In this document: one piece after another, positions 16,685 through 25,305 of the stretch
Layout: each line of letters starts with the position of its first letter
Numbering within the stretch: position 1 is the first letter of the stretch
Assembly (NCBI GenBank): GCA_033764965.1
Contig: JANRIN010000030.1
Span: 1-64,000 of the forward strand
Direction of reading: 5' to 3'
DNA: 64,000 bases
From: JSC-12 sp033764965
Lineage (GTDB): Bacteria > Cyanobacteriota > Cyanobacteriia > Leptolyngbyales > Leptolyngbyaceae
Notes under the pieces: model-generated
Database searches by the model: none
What the model was told of the DNA's origin: nothing
Seen by the model: the letters and a program-made list of their open reading frames with translations, nothing else
Position numbers and translations under genes: made by a program

Positions 16685-17905
16685 ATGACAGTTCCTAAAC
16701 TCTATGGATGGACGAAATCCCTCTCCTTGCGAGCTTTTCTGATCGCCTTTGTGCTTACTTTGGTGGGACTGAGCGTGTTGGGACGCTGGTACAGCCAGCA
16801 AAATCCCTACCCACACTTTGTCCGGTTTCACCAACTGATTTCGCCCGAAACCCTTTACTACCCCACCATTTCTCACCTGCGAGCCATTGCCAAGGAACAA
16901 CTGCAAGATCGGGACAAAATTGGGGTGATTGTGGGTGGAAGCTCCGTTTTACACGGGATGAGTCAACCCCCGGACAAAATTTGGACCAAGGATTTGCAAC
17001 AGCGCTTGGGCGATCGCTACCGAGTGATCAACTTTGCGATGGCAGCAGGTCATGTTCAGGGAGGCGGGGCGATCGCGGCTCAATCGCTGCTTGAGGAAGG
17101 GTACAAAATCATTTACGTCTCAGATATTGGGCTGGGAATGTTCTTCATCTTTGATGGTGGAGAGCAGTATCGGTATTTGTTGTGGGACGCGCTTTACAAA
17201 GGATTGCTGAAGGAGTATCCGCCGCTGTTTCGAGAAATCAACACCACGTTCAACAGTTCCCAGTTGAATGAGTTGAAACTGCGGATGTGGCTAGATAGCC
17301 TTTTCTACTTCAATGACCTGTGGACAACGGTTGGCTACAAGCATTTTTTTACGGTGTGGAACTCGCTAATTGCTAGACGTTCGCCGCTGGAATCTTTCAC
17401 CAAACCTCGAATTCAAACCCTTGATACTCAAATTGGCTATGAACCGAAGCCGTTTCCAGAGCGCTTCAAAGCCTGGGAAGAAATCGTCAAAGACCTGACA
17501 AAAATTGAGCATAATGCGATCACGACCCTCTGCAAGAACGTGTATGAATGGAACGATGATCAGTGGGTGCTAAAGCAGACTGCATTCGATACCTTAAATC
17601 ACCAGGCTCAAATTACCTTTCCTGAGTCGTTTCGTCGTCATATTTTGCTCGTCATTGGCTCCCGGAATCCCTACTACTTTGAGTCGCTCGATCCACGCTA
17701 TGCAGCCTGCTGGCGGCAAGGGAATGGCATGATGGCGCGTCAGGTGCGGCAAGCGGGCTATTGGGCGATCGAACTTGGGTCTGAATTTACCGGGGAGGAC
17801 TTTAACGATAACACCCACCTCCTTCCGAGTGGTGGCGTGAAACTGGCAAAAGTTGTTGCTCCTAAAATTGAAGAAATGGCAGTCAAACAGGGGTATTTAA
17901 AATGA
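16685..17905 (+). CDS. SGNH-hydrolase-like transferase partner of MBOAT
   Basis: A 406-aa protein with one N-terminal membrane helix (residues about 14-33) and an otherwise extracytoplasmic domain. GGSSVLHG (residues 84-91) fits the SGNH nucleophile block with Ser87, FAMAAGHVQGGG contains the block II Gly region, and D375-N-T-H378 is the C-terminal DxxH dyad. This is the DltD/AlgX-J type of partner that takes the acyl group from the MBOAT system and puts it on a polymer. The stop overlaps the microprotein start (ATGA), so the two are coupled. The acceptor is unknown. Confidence 0.82.
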   Translation: MTVPKLYGWTKSLSLRAFLIAFVLTLVGLSVLGRWYSQQNPYPHFVRFHQLISPETLYYPTISHLRAIAKEQLQDRDKIGVIVGGSSVLHGMSQPPDKIWTKDLQQRLGDRYRVINFAMAAGHVQGGGAIAAQSLLEEGYKIIYVSDIGLGMFFIFDGGEQYRYLLWDALYKGLLKEYPPLFREINTTFNSSQLNELKLRMWLDSLFYFNDLWTTVGYKHFFTVWNSLIARRSPLESFTKPRIQTLDTQIGYEPKPFPERFKAWEEIVKDLTKIEHNAITTLCKNVYEWNDDQWVLKQTAFDTLNHQAQITFPESFRRHILLVIGSRNPYYFESLDPRYAACWRQGNGMMARQVRQAGYWAIELGSEFTGEDFNDNTHLLPSGGVKLAKVVAPKIEEMAVKQGYLK

Positions 17906-18024
17906 GTCGATTGATGGGAATTGGGCTTTCAGTTTTGCTGGGTAGCCTTTGCGCTGTTCTGTTTCACTATGTTCTTTACAGGATGACTCTACCGATCGAG
18001 CCTTTTATCTATCAAGCGTTTTGA
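17902..18024 (+). CDS. DltX-like microprotein with C-terminal FxYxxF motif
   Basis: A 40-codon gene whose ATG overlaps the SGNH gene stop by four bases (ATGA); AGGGG at 17889-17893 can serve as ribosome binding site. The protein has a short basic N terminus (MSRLMG), one membrane helix (residues about 6-26) and an outside tail ending in PFIYQAF. The last six residues FIYQAF are an exact FxYxxF. In the Dlt pathway this C-terminal hexapeptide on DltX takes the acyl group from the MBOAT onto its Tyr and hands it to the serine of DltD. Here Tyr37 would be the acyl carrier. Placement after MBOAT and SGNH genes supports this strongly; biochemical function is inferred. Confidence 0.78.
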   Translation: MSRLMGIGLSVLLGSLCAVLFHYVLYRMTLPIEPFIYQAF

Positions 18025-18100
18025 ACCAGCCTGCACGGTTTTCCCCATCGTTTTGCTGACTACAGCTGTGCTGATACAGTTTTGCTCACTACAGTTTTGC

Positions 18101-18871
18101 TTATAGCTTTGCGACCATGATTGGACTACCGGTGTGTTTCTGAGGCGCGATCGCATCTTCCATCGTTACGGCTACTTTGGTCACTAAATCTTTAGCGCGA
18201 AAGGCTTGGGGCACAATAATGGATTGGGTGAAATTGCCGCGATCGTCTACTTCAAAAGCTTGGGTCAAAATTGCATCTTTGTCATCGGTTGTAAAAGGTG
18301 CGGAAGGTTCCAGAACCGTCCACAGAACGTAGACTTTGCCAGGGGGAAGGGGTGGCAGATTTTGAACGGCGATCGTCCCTTCTAAAGTATTGGGATCAAC
18401 CACAACTTTGGCAGAAGCCGAACTGTTTCCTTGAGTCGCTTGCAATTGGTAGGTCAGGGCAGCATATTTTTCAGTCTCAGCCTGACTTAGTTGCAAAGCC
18501 TGGGATAAGCGGTAATTGGTGATGCCTAAAGCGACGATTACCGCTGCCGCCGCAAGTTCCAGCAGGGTTCGGGCAGAAAAGCGCCGCTCGGATTGGTGCA
18601 GACTCACTACATTGTTAATCCCAAGCGCGGATGGAATTGCTTCCGTCTGCGCAGCATCTAGAATGCGCGATCGCAAACCCGGAGGCGGAGTCAGTTCTGG
18701 AGGCGCATAAACGGTTTCCAGCGTAGACTGCATCTCAGCCACTTCTGCGGCGATCGCTGGATTTTGCGCCAAAGTCCGCTCAAATTCCGCTGCCTCCTCC
18801 GGGTTCAGATCCCCCAGGACGTAGCCTGCAATTAATAGTTGTAATTCTTCCGAAGGCATCGACATAGCCAT
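18101..18871 (-). CDS. Anti-sigma factor, RskA type
   Basis: A 256-aa membrane protein. Residues 6-50 (LQLLIAGYVLGDLNPEEAAEF) form the cytoplasmic anti-sigma helix region, one membrane helix lies at about 100-118 (LLELAAAAVIVALGITNYRL), and the periplasmic domain (about 155-256) carries NLPPLPPGKVYVLWTVLEP and ends in SPIMVAKL, the RskA C-terminal pattern. Such proteins hold an ECF sigma factor inactive until proteolysis. It starts 9 nt after the sigma gene and is thus its natural partner. The signal sensed is not visible. Confidence 0.88.
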   Translation of the reverse strand: MAMSMPSEELQLLIAGYVLGDLNPEEAAEFERTLAQNPAIAAEVAEMQSTLETVYAPPELTPPPGLRSRILDAAQTEAIPSALGINNVVSLHQSERRFSARTLLELAAAAVIVALGITNYRLSQALQLSQAETEKYAALTYQLQATQGNSSASAKVVVDPNTLEGTIAVQNLPPLPPGKVYVLWTVLEPSAPFTTDDKDAILTQAFEVDDRGNFTQSIIVPQAFRAKDLVTKVAVTMEDAIAPQKHTGSPIMVAKL

Positions 18872-18880
18872 AACTTTAAC

Positions 18881-19471
18881 TTATTCAATAATACGGGTCA
18901 GCGATTGGCGTAATTTGAGTAATCCTCTTCTGGCTCTGGTCTTCACCGTACCCAGGGGCAATTCCAACTGTTTAGCAATTTCTGATTGGCTAAATCCATC
19001 GTAGTAAGCCAGCCTCAATATTTGCTGTTCCTCATCGGACAGTTGTGCCAGCGCCAAACTCACTTCCTGGGATTGCTCCTGCTGAAATGCTCGCTCTAGG
19101 GGTAGGTTCAAGGTGGGCTGCGATTGTCCTCCCTGCTGCCAGCGAGACAACATTTGCCGATTGCTAGTGCGCGATCGCAGTCGATCCACCGCTCGCGACT
19201 TCGTTAGAATTGCCAGGAAAGTTCTCAGGGTTCCGCGTTTCGGATCGTAGGAAGTTCCTTTTGCTAAAGTGAGAAAAATATCTTGGGTCAAGTCCTCCGC
19301 TTCCTGGGCATTGCCAAGCGCTTTGCAAGCAAGACCGTACACTAGCGCCGCATGGCGATCGTACAATGCACCCAAAGCAGCCGTCTGACCGTTTTTCAAT
19401 GCAGTAACAAGCTCTGCGTCGGTCTGAGTTTGGAATGAGGGGGCTGAATTACCAGATGGCTCAGGAGGCAT
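18881..19471 (-). CDS. ECF sigma factor (SigK-like, paired with RskA)
   Basis: A 196-aa extracytoplasmic-function sigma factor. Region 2 (ALYDRHAALVYGLACKALG, then DLTQDIFLTLAKG) binds core polymerase and the -10; region 4 (LRLAYYDGFSQSEIAKQLEL and GTVKTRARRGLLKLRQSL) is the helix-turn-helix for the -35. ATG 19471 was chosen; an in-frame TTG at 19597 would add 42 residues without family resemblance, though it cannot be excluded. It is co-transcribed with the anti-sigma gene and probably controls its own operon. Confidence 0.9.
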   Translation of the reverse strand: MPPEPSGNSAPSFQTQTDAELVTALKNGQTAALGALYDRHAALVYGLACKALGNAQEAEDLTQDIFLTLAKGTSYDPKRGTLRTFLAILTKSRAVDRLRSRTSNRQMLSRWQQGGQSQPTLNLPLERAFQQEQSQEVSLALAQLSDEEQQILRLAYYDGFSQSEIAKQLELPLGTVKTRARRGLLKLRQSLTRIIE

Positions 19472-19634
19472 AACCACAGAAATGGATGGTTTCTTGCAGG
19501 CTGACCCCACCCTTTTTCTCCACAGACCAGAGAGGAGTGTTAGAGGCAGGGTGAGGTTTGGCGAGTTTCTTGTCCGCTTGTCCACGAAACGGTTCAAGGG
19601 TCAGCCGCAAGTATACTACGGGACAGCAGGACAA

Positions 19635-20222
19635 TTAAGCTGGGCGGAATGCTCCCCGTAATTCTCCGGCTCGATTTTGCTTGGTATGCAGATCGATGTA
19701 GAGTTTGCCATCGGCTAGTGCCTGAAGTTGTTCAGGCGACAAGGTATACTCGCCGCTAAATTTGCCATCCATGCCCATGTCATTCATTTTTACAGTGAGG
19801 GCAAATTGAAAGGGTCCATTTTCAGTCGCTTCGCCGCGATGAATGTGAACTGCTGAGGTGATTTTGGGGTTGGGGGGATTCACTGGATCGGTCACATAAT
19901 CGCGTAAAGCACTGGAAAGGTTACTGAAGCTACCTTTGACCTTGAGCCGATCGCCCATGAGAGTGGCTTCTGCTGTCCCCGTTGCGGAGGTGGAAGGGGC
20001 GTTGGGCGCGACAACATTATTACTGCCAAGACTCACTGAATACCGACGTTTCATTGATGGAGACATCCCTTGAGCCAGGGTTGTTCCAGTTTGAGCATGA
20101 AACTCTTGAGTTGAGGGCATCCTCTGCTGGCTGAAAGTTGAAGCGGTGGATAGAAACACCACTAACACACAGGTCATGACACCCAAAAAGAGATGGAATA
20201 GCGATCGCGTTGCTTTATTCAT
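19635..20222 (-). CDS. Secreted CHRD-domain protein
   Basis: A 195-aa exported protein. Residues 1-31 are a signal peptide (basic start, hydrophobic core LFLGVMTCVLVVFLS, likely cleavage near STFSQQ). The rest is one CHRD domain: ATLMGDRLKVKGSFSNLSSAL, SAVHIHRGEATENGPF and the C-terminal GKLYIDLHTKQNRAGELRGAF (positions about 170-193). CHRD is named after chordin and its bacterial function is not known. It ends 38 nt before the sigma gene leader on the same strand, so it may be part of, or a target of, that regulon. Confidence 0.85.
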   Translation of the reverse strand: MNKATRSLFHLFLGVMTCVLVVFLSTASTFSQQRMPSTQEFHAQTGTTLAQGMSPSMKRRYSVSLGSNNVVAPNAPSTSATGTAEATLMGDRLKVKGSFSNLSSALRDYVTDPVNPPNPKITSAVHIHRGEATENGPFQFALTVKMNDMGMDGKFSGEYTLSPEQLQALADGKLYIDLHTKQNRAGELRGAFRPA

Positions 20223-20298
20223 CGATATTCACCGATTTTTCATTAGACTGCATTAGTAGTACGCAGCAGTCGTTAAGTTGGATTTGGAACAGAACCTC

Positions 20299-21141
20299 AT
20301 GAGATCTCAATGGGAATGTTTATTGCAGAATTTAGGGGAATGGCAGGGTTCGTTCACCCGTCTGTCTGCTCAGGGAGACGCTGTATCCGACACACCGACG
20401 ATCGTGGCGCTGGAGGGACTGAACCAAAACCAGACAATTCGCCAAACCATTCGTCGTTTAACTACGCCACCGGAGGAAACAGTGCTGGAATACAGCAGTT
20501 TGGGGCGGGGGGTGTTGTTTTTAGAAACTGGGGCGTTTTCTCAAGGATCGATTCAGTTTGGTCCCTTTTCAGAATTTGGGGCAGAACTGGGGCTGATTGA
20601 AACTGGAGCGACGAACCTTGCGGGCGATCGCCGCCTGCGTCTGGTGCAATTGTTCAATAAAGAAAGTCAATTGCATCAACTCACCCTGATTCGAGAACAA
20701 CGGGCAAATTCCAGCGCCAAGGAGCGATCGCCCTTAACAATTCAAGCCTTGCTGGGGACCTGGCAGGGAGAAGCCACCACGGTTTACCCCGACTGGCAAA
20801 CTCCCACCACCGATTCCACCCTGCTGCAAATTCAACTAGACAGCGACACTCGCCTTACCCAAACCCTCACCCTGGGCAACGGATACGTCATTCAATCGAC
20901 GGCAGCGATCGAAGGTTCCATTCTCCGCTTCAATCAGGGTAGCCAAAGTGTCCAGGTGCTTCTCCTGCCCGATGGCGCTTCTTCCACTTGCCCCACCCAG
21001 ATCAAATCTGGACAACCGTTTTTCCTGGAAGTGGGTTGGTTGTTGCAACCCAATCTCCGCCAACGGTTGATTCGCAGCTACAGCGATCGAGGAGAGTGGA
21101 CTAGCCTCACCTTAGTCACAGAACGCAAGGTTCAGAGCTAA
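20299..21141 (+). CDS. DUF3598 family protein
   Basis: A 280-aa soluble protein starting MRSQWECLLQNLGEWQGSFT, the typical opening of the cyanobacterial DUF3598 family, which has a calycin-like, two-part fold by family knowledge. ATG 20299 was chosen because of this conserved start; a TTG 21 nt earlier is possible. The two halves both contain a W-Q-G-x-[FS]/[EA] opening (GEWQGSFTRL near residue 14, GTWQGEATTV near residue 158), consistent with an internal duplication. It is divergent from the CHRD gene and convergent with the PotD-like gene. Function unknown. Confidence 0.75.
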   Translation: MRSQWECLLQNLGEWQGSFTRLSAQGDAVSDTPTIVALEGLNQNQTIRQTIRRLTTPPEETVLEYSSLGRGVLFLETGAFSQGSIQFGPFSEFGAELGLIETGATNLAGDRRLRLVQLFNKESQLHQLTLIREQRANSSAKERSPLTIQALLGTWQGEATTVYPDWQTPTTDSTLLQIQLDSDTRLTQTLTLGNGYVIQSTAAIEGSILRFNQGSQSVQVLLLPDGASSTCPTQIKSGQPFFLEVGWLLQPNLRQRLIRSYSDRGEWTSLTLVTERKVQS

Positions 21142-21180
21142 TAAAATACGCTCCTTACGTGAAAGGCTACTGTGAGCAAC

Positions 21181-22398
21181 CTATCCTTGGCGCATTTCGG
21201 TCCATAGTTGTTGATACTGTTTTGTCGTGGCTTCTGACAAAGGCAGCAGGAACTCACTTTGTTTAAAGGTTGTTACATCTGGCAGCAGGGCTGGTTGTGC
21301 TTGAAATCCTTCCGGCAATTGAGCGATCGGCGTGCCAATCAGCGACGGCGAAACTGCCCACGTTGCCAAAGATAACTGAGTCGCAGGATCTGTCTGCCAG
21401 CAAAAATCGATCCATTGGCTGGCAGAATTTGGCAGTGACATTCCATTAATTGAAGGATGTACCCATAAATCAGCAAACAAAGCCGTGCCAGACCTGGGGA
21501 TCACAACTCCAATTTGCTGACTACGCTGGCTCAACGGTAAAACGTCGGTAGACCAGGCAACGGAGAGCCACACATCATCCAGCAGCAACGGTTGCAGGTA
21601 GGTGGTGGAACTATAAAACTTGGTGTTCTGGTTGAGTGCTCGCAGTTCTGCTTTGAGCGTTGGCACACTGGACAGATCAGGAGTGTTGTAAGACTGGTTG
21701 AGTTTTTTTAAGGTTAGCCCAATCACTTCTCGCGGATTGTCCAACAGAGAACTGCGACGACGCAAGTCTTCTCGCCACAGATCGCTCCAATCGGTGGGTG
21801 GCTGCAAGTTGCGCTGTGCAAAAATATCTTTGCGGTAAGCCAGCACCGTTGTTCCTAACCGATAGGGCGCTGCCCAAACTTGCCCCTTGGGATCAAGCTG
21901 TCCCTGATTGTTGCGGGTCACGAGTTGCTGCAACTGAGGGATTTGAGCGAGAGTCGTCCAGGTTTGGAGTGAAGCCGTTTCCAGCGGTGCAATTAGCCCC
22001 TGGCGAATAGCGACTTCGAGCCAAAAGTCTCCTAAAGTAACGAGGTCTGCCACGGACTGAGAGCCACCCAATCCAGGAATCCAGCGAGTGATAGCATCCC
22101 AAAATGAGGGTTGTGTTTTGGGTGGCGGCGATCGTTTCCAGGCTTGCAGTTGAATAAACAAATCCCGCAATTGTTGGCTAGAGTCAACCGTGAGGTTTAT
22201 CCCGTCTGCTTTCTGCCGTTTTAGTGATTGTTGAAATTGTCCAATCAATTGCGGCGGAATCGATCCCCGCAAAAGCAAGATCTGGAGAGAGTTAGCAGCT
22301 TGTCCAGAACAACCTGTCAGCAGCGAACTCAGGGCTAAACTGCCTGCGCCCGTTAACAGCGATCGCCGACTGATTTGAGCTTGCCATTCATCCGTCAT
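21181..22398 (-). CDS. PotD-like extracellular solute-binding lipoprotein
   Basis: A 405-aa periplasmic substrate-binding protein. The N terminus has a twin-arginine pattern (SRRSLLTGAG) and a lipobox (LLTGC, Cys about residue 30), so it is probably a membrane-anchored lipoprotein. The body (DLVTLGDFWLEVAIRQGLIAP, PYRLGTTVLAYRKDI, GLIFGG-like turn absent) resembles spermidine/putrescine-type binding proteins. No permease or ATPase gene is next to it. It starts 3 nt after the lyase gene stop, so the two are one transcription unit. The ligand is not predictable. Confidence 0.8.
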   Translation of the reverse strand: MTDEWQAQISRRSLLTGAGSLALSSLLTGCSGQAANSLQILLLRGSIPPQLIGQFQQSLKRQKADGINLTVDSSQQLRDLFIQLQAWKRSPPPKTQPSFWDAITRWIPGLGGSQSVADLVTLGDFWLEVAIRQGLIAPLETASLQTWTTLAQIPQLQQLVTRNNQGQLDPKGQVWAAPYRLGTTVLAYRKDIFAQRNLQPPTDWSDLWREDLRRRSSLLDNPREVIGLTLKKLNQSYNTPDLSSVPTLKAELRALNQNTKFYSSTTYLQPLLLDDVWLSVAWSTDVLPLSQRSQQIGVVIPRSGTALFADLWVHPSINGMSLPNSASQWIDFCWQTDPATQLSLATWAVSPSLIGTPIAQLPEGFQAQPALLPDVTTFKQSEFLLPLSEATTKQYQQLWTEMRQG

Positions 22399-22401
22399 AC
22401 T

Positions 22402-23043
22402 TTACGCCGCCTGCCGATACTCCACGCCAAATCCCACCAGGTTAATGATCGTTGGAACATCATCTGTTTCGGGTCGCTGGTAGGTGACGATCGTCCGCAT
22501 TCGCATATCGGCGGCGACGAAGCGCATTTGATCCACTGCCACAGACCGCCGATAATAGGTCGTCATTTCCAGAGTTTGACGCGTGGGTTGATAAGTGAAC
22601 CGCCCAGCGATCGCCCCCGCTTCAGAATACCCTTCATCCCGTAGATAAATGCCCTGAATCATCTCATCGCTGGGATGGACTTGAGCCGCAGTTGGCAGTT
22701 TTGGCATTGCCACCGATGCAGCCGTCACGAAAACATCAGGCACAAACAATGCCCCCAAACTCATGGAAACTTCTTCCCCGGTTTCGGAACGAGTTTCAAA
22801 GGCGATCGCAAAACCTGGACAGGTGGGAGTCCCACGAGTCAGAGCATCCACTGCAACGGTCACTTGAGTTTCAGAGCGTTTGAAGTAGGGTGATAAAATT
22901 CGCTGTTTCTGACTCCCATCTAGCGATGACACGCGAAATTCTGTGAACGATCGCTCCACTTCTCCAATGAGAGGATAATGATAAATTCGTTCTGTCTTCC
23001 ACACTCCAGCACAGGCTGCAAAGAAGTCTTCAAAACTCAGCAT
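22402..23043 (-). CDS. Phycobiliprotein lyase, CpcS/CpeS superfamily
   Basis: A 213-aa calycin-fold protein of the type that attaches phycobilin chromophores to cysteines of phycobiliproteins. Supporting features are the start FEDFFAACAGVWKTERIYHY, the ERSFTEFRV strand, GSQKQRILSPYF and the conserved C-terminal MRFVAADMRMRTIVTYQRPE. I cannot say which subfamily (CpcS, CpcU, CpeS-like) it belongs to, nor which phycobiliprotein it serves; no phycobiliprotein structural gene is in the window. It is directly upstream of the PotD-like lipoprotein gene. Confidence 0.8.
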   Translation of the reverse strand: MLSFEDFFAACAGVWKTERIYHYPLIGEVERSFTEFRVSSLDGSQKQRILSPYFKRSETQVTVAVDALTRGTPTCPGFAIAFETRSETGEEVSMSLGALFVPDVFVTAASVAMPKLPTAAQVHPSDEMIQGIYLRDEGYSEAGAIAGRFTYQPTRQTLEMTTYYRRSVAVDQMRFVAADMRMRTIVTYQRPETDDVPTIINLVGFGVEYRQAA

Positions 23044-23622
23044 TCACATATCACCAAGGAAAAGTTTAGCCAGGGCTGCTTGACGCAATTTCTATTCTGA
23101 CATTAAGCGGTTCCACGCATCTGCCAAACCTCACCCAGCCTCATCAAACCTGACAAGTTTAGGGAGCGTGACGTAAATAACATCCGGAGTTGGTCATCCT
23201 GAACAAGTAGAGCGAACTGAACCACTCTGCAGTTCTTCGCTAACCGCTCAGAATGACAACTGCTCGATGTTAACTAATTGTCATCCCTAACAAGTAGTAT
23301 TCCGACAAAGCGCTAAGGATCGCGGGTTAAATGAGATCGAAAAGTTGGTAGTCGGTTGGGGCAACCCTTGCGGCAGTTTTAACTGACTTTAGCTTTGAGC
23401 AGGAAATTTATTTCCTGGTGCAAAGTGTGTAGCACCTAGAACTTTTTACTTAACAGAAACAGTCATCACCCTGAGTCACGCTCGATTGTAGACTCGCCAA
23501 TAAATTACAAAGTCTTAAGAAAGTTTACTTATTGCTATCTACTGGTACAAACGTTAAATGATTCAGGAATAAAGCGGATTGATTCTGAGATGTTTCTAGA
23601 ATGTTGGCACTAACTTATATGG
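23044..23622. other. 579-nt gene-free stretch with degenerate repeats
   Basis: No convincing coding frame, tRNA or terminator is seen here. It holds an imperfect dispersed-repeat-like palindrome (23193-23257) and a near copy of its left arm (23280-23297). It separates the divergent lyase and coiled-coil genes, so both promoters should be inside; I cannot pinpoint them. Confidence 0.5.
23193..23297 (+). repeat. Degenerate palindromic repeat with direct copy
   Basis: GTCATCCTGA (23193-23202) and TCAGAATGAC (23248-23257) are inverted arms matching 9 of 10. The left end continues as GTCATCCTGAACAAGTAG (23193-23210), and GTCATCCCTAACAAGTAG recurs at 23280-23297 (16 of 18 identical). This looks like a decayed dispersed intergenic repeat family. 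Confidence 0.6.
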
Positions 23623-24009
23623 ATGATTGTGATCAGCATGGATCCCTTGCAGAAGCAGTTAAACGCTTTAAGCGTCAAGGTTGACGGTTTGCATCAGCTC
23701 ATTGAGCAGGTAAGCATTCGAGTATCAGAGATTGTAACTGAATGCAAAATCGGTGCAAACCAGGGTCAACGATCGGAAATAGATGCCGCTATCGGACAAC
23801 GATATTCTCGGCACCTGTTTTATACCGATCCTAGCCTGGAACATAAAGATATATTGACTGATGGAGATGGTTTAGATCCTGCCCATCAGACTAACGAGCG
23901 CCAATTATCTCCCGAAATTCAAATTCAACGGCTTACGGCTCAGTTGACTGCTGCTTACAGTCGCATTGCTGCCCTGGAAGAACAATTAATTTCTAAGCGA
24001 ATTCATTAG
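23623..24009 (+). CDS. Small coiled-coil protein
   Basis: A 128-aa protein with two predicted coiled-coil stretches: residues about 6-38 (LQKQLNALSVKVDGLHQLIE, then VSIRVSEIV) and 100-124 (IQRLTAQLTAAYSRIAALEE). The middle is polar and probably disordered. No catalytic motif, signal peptide or membrane segment. A second ATG at 23638 (MDPLQKQL) is an equally good start. Function unknown; the pattern suggests a structural or adaptor role by self-association. Confidence 0.65.
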   Translation: MIVISMDPLQKQLNALSVKVDGLHQLIEQVSIRVSEIVTECKIGANQGQRSEIDAAIGQRYSRHLFYTDPSLEHKDILTDGDGLDPAHQTNERQLSPEIQIQRLTAQLTAAYSRIAALEEQLISKRIH

Positions 24010-24061
24010 GTTTCTGGGGATCAAAATGAAACGAAGAGGCTGAAAATTTCTTCTCACTTCA

Positions 24062-25243
24062 TCATTTTTCTGTCTCTTTTGGAGGGTTTTGTTCTGGGTT
24101 AGAGGCAATTTCTACCTCTGAAGCCCCCCCATTATGTATCTGTTGATAGCGTTCTACTAAAGTTTCGATCGCCCCCAATAATTCAGTATTTCCCCATGCT
24201 TGATCAAGATGGGCAGCGATCGCGCATCCACCCGCCCCCACGCCCTCTTTCACAAACCCTTGTTCATAGGCTCGCAGTTGGGAAAAGCGGGAAAGCGCAA
24301 AACTAAGCTGAGTCGCCATTAGAGGCGCATTTATCAACGTAGCCAAACCGACTGTATCGCCTGTGGGATCTTCCGCCACCCAGCGAGTTGTGCCCACAAC
24401 AATTTGGCTTGGGTTCCAATTGAGGCGATCGCGGGTTGCCAAAGCATCTGCCAGTGCATAGACGGCTAACATTTGAGTGCCACCAGCCAGCAACACTCCG
24501 CCTTTTCGACTCGCCGCGATCGCCATCCCAGCCACCACCACCTGCATCGGATCGCCCACTGCGGCGACAATGTCTAAGGGGTGGGTTAACTCACAACTTG
24601 GTGCTTGAAGGGTTCGCCATTGACGCAAGCCTTGCTGCACCAGTTGCCATTTTTGGGCATGATTACACGTGGGATGGCTACTGTTCACCTTGCCCTGCGC
24701 TGCGATCCCCAGAGCGGTTAACGCTGCCAGTGCTGTGGTTGTGCCCCCCACCACACATTCTGCCAGGATCACATAACCATCAGATTCCTGAGCCAATTTT
24801 TCTCCCCACGCCAAGCCCTGTTGGAATAGGTGCTGAGTGACTGAGAGATCCATTGCTGCGCCTGTACTCAAACAACGGGCAGGCATTCCCTTCAGATCAA
24901 TCGCGGCAACAGCGGGAGGCTTGGGCAGTCCGGCGTTGAACACGCAAAGCGGCAGGTGAAGCGTTTCAATCACGGCACGGGTAATAAAGACTGGAGAAGC
25001 ACCCATTTCCAGGGGGGGCAGGGGATACTGGGGCTGCGGCTGCACTCCATTCACCAAAAATTCGGCATCGGCGATCGCGGTGTACCGTCGGCTATCTGGA
25101 GTTGCTCCGGCGGCAGAAATTCCTGGCACTAAGCCTGTTTCCGTAAAGCCCAACACACAGGCAAAAAGGGGGCGTTTTCCCTGGTAGCGCTCTAGCCATG
25201 CCTGAGCGTGCTGGGGTTGAGTATAGGTTTGGATAAATGCCAC
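24062..25243 (-). CDS. CobT-like nicotinate-nucleotide phosphoribosyltransferase
   Basis: A 393-aa protein of the cyanobacterial/archaeal CobT-like family (annotated nicotinate mononucleotide-dependent phosphoribosyltransferase), thought to activate the lower ligand base in cobamide synthesis. Features are LFACVLGFTETGLVPGISAA, YVILAECVVGGTTTALAALT, SSHPTCNH, and GGTQMLAVYALADAL. Start is GTG 25243, since no ATG is nearby. Most cyanobacteria make pseudocobalamin with adenine, which makes the true substrate open. A membrane protein of the DUF2232 family lies upstream in the same direction, 93 nt away. Confidence 0.82.
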   Translation of the reverse strand: MAFIQTYTQPQHAQAWLERYQGKRPLFACVLGFTETGLVPGISAAGATPDSRRYTAIADAEFLVNGVQPQPQYPLPPLEMGASPVFITRAVIETLHLPLCVFNAGLPKPPAVAAIDLKGMPARCLSTGAAMDLSVTQHLFQQGLAWGEKLAQESDGYVILAECVVGGTTTALAALTALGIAAQGKVNSSHPTCNHAQKWQLVQQGLRQWRTLQAPSCELTHPLDIVAAVGDPMQVVVAGMAIAASRKGGVLLAGGTQMLAVYALADALATRDRLNWNPSQIVVGTTRWVAEDPTGDTVGLATLINAPLMATQLSFALSRFSQLRAYEQGFVKEGVGAGGCAIAAHLDQAWGNTELLGAIETLVERYQQIHNGGASEVEIASNPEQNPPKETEK

Positions 25244-25305
25244 TCGATCCGACTTACCTTTTGCCTTGCTGGACTGCCGCTTCTTTTCCTATACCGCCCT
25301 TCCAC

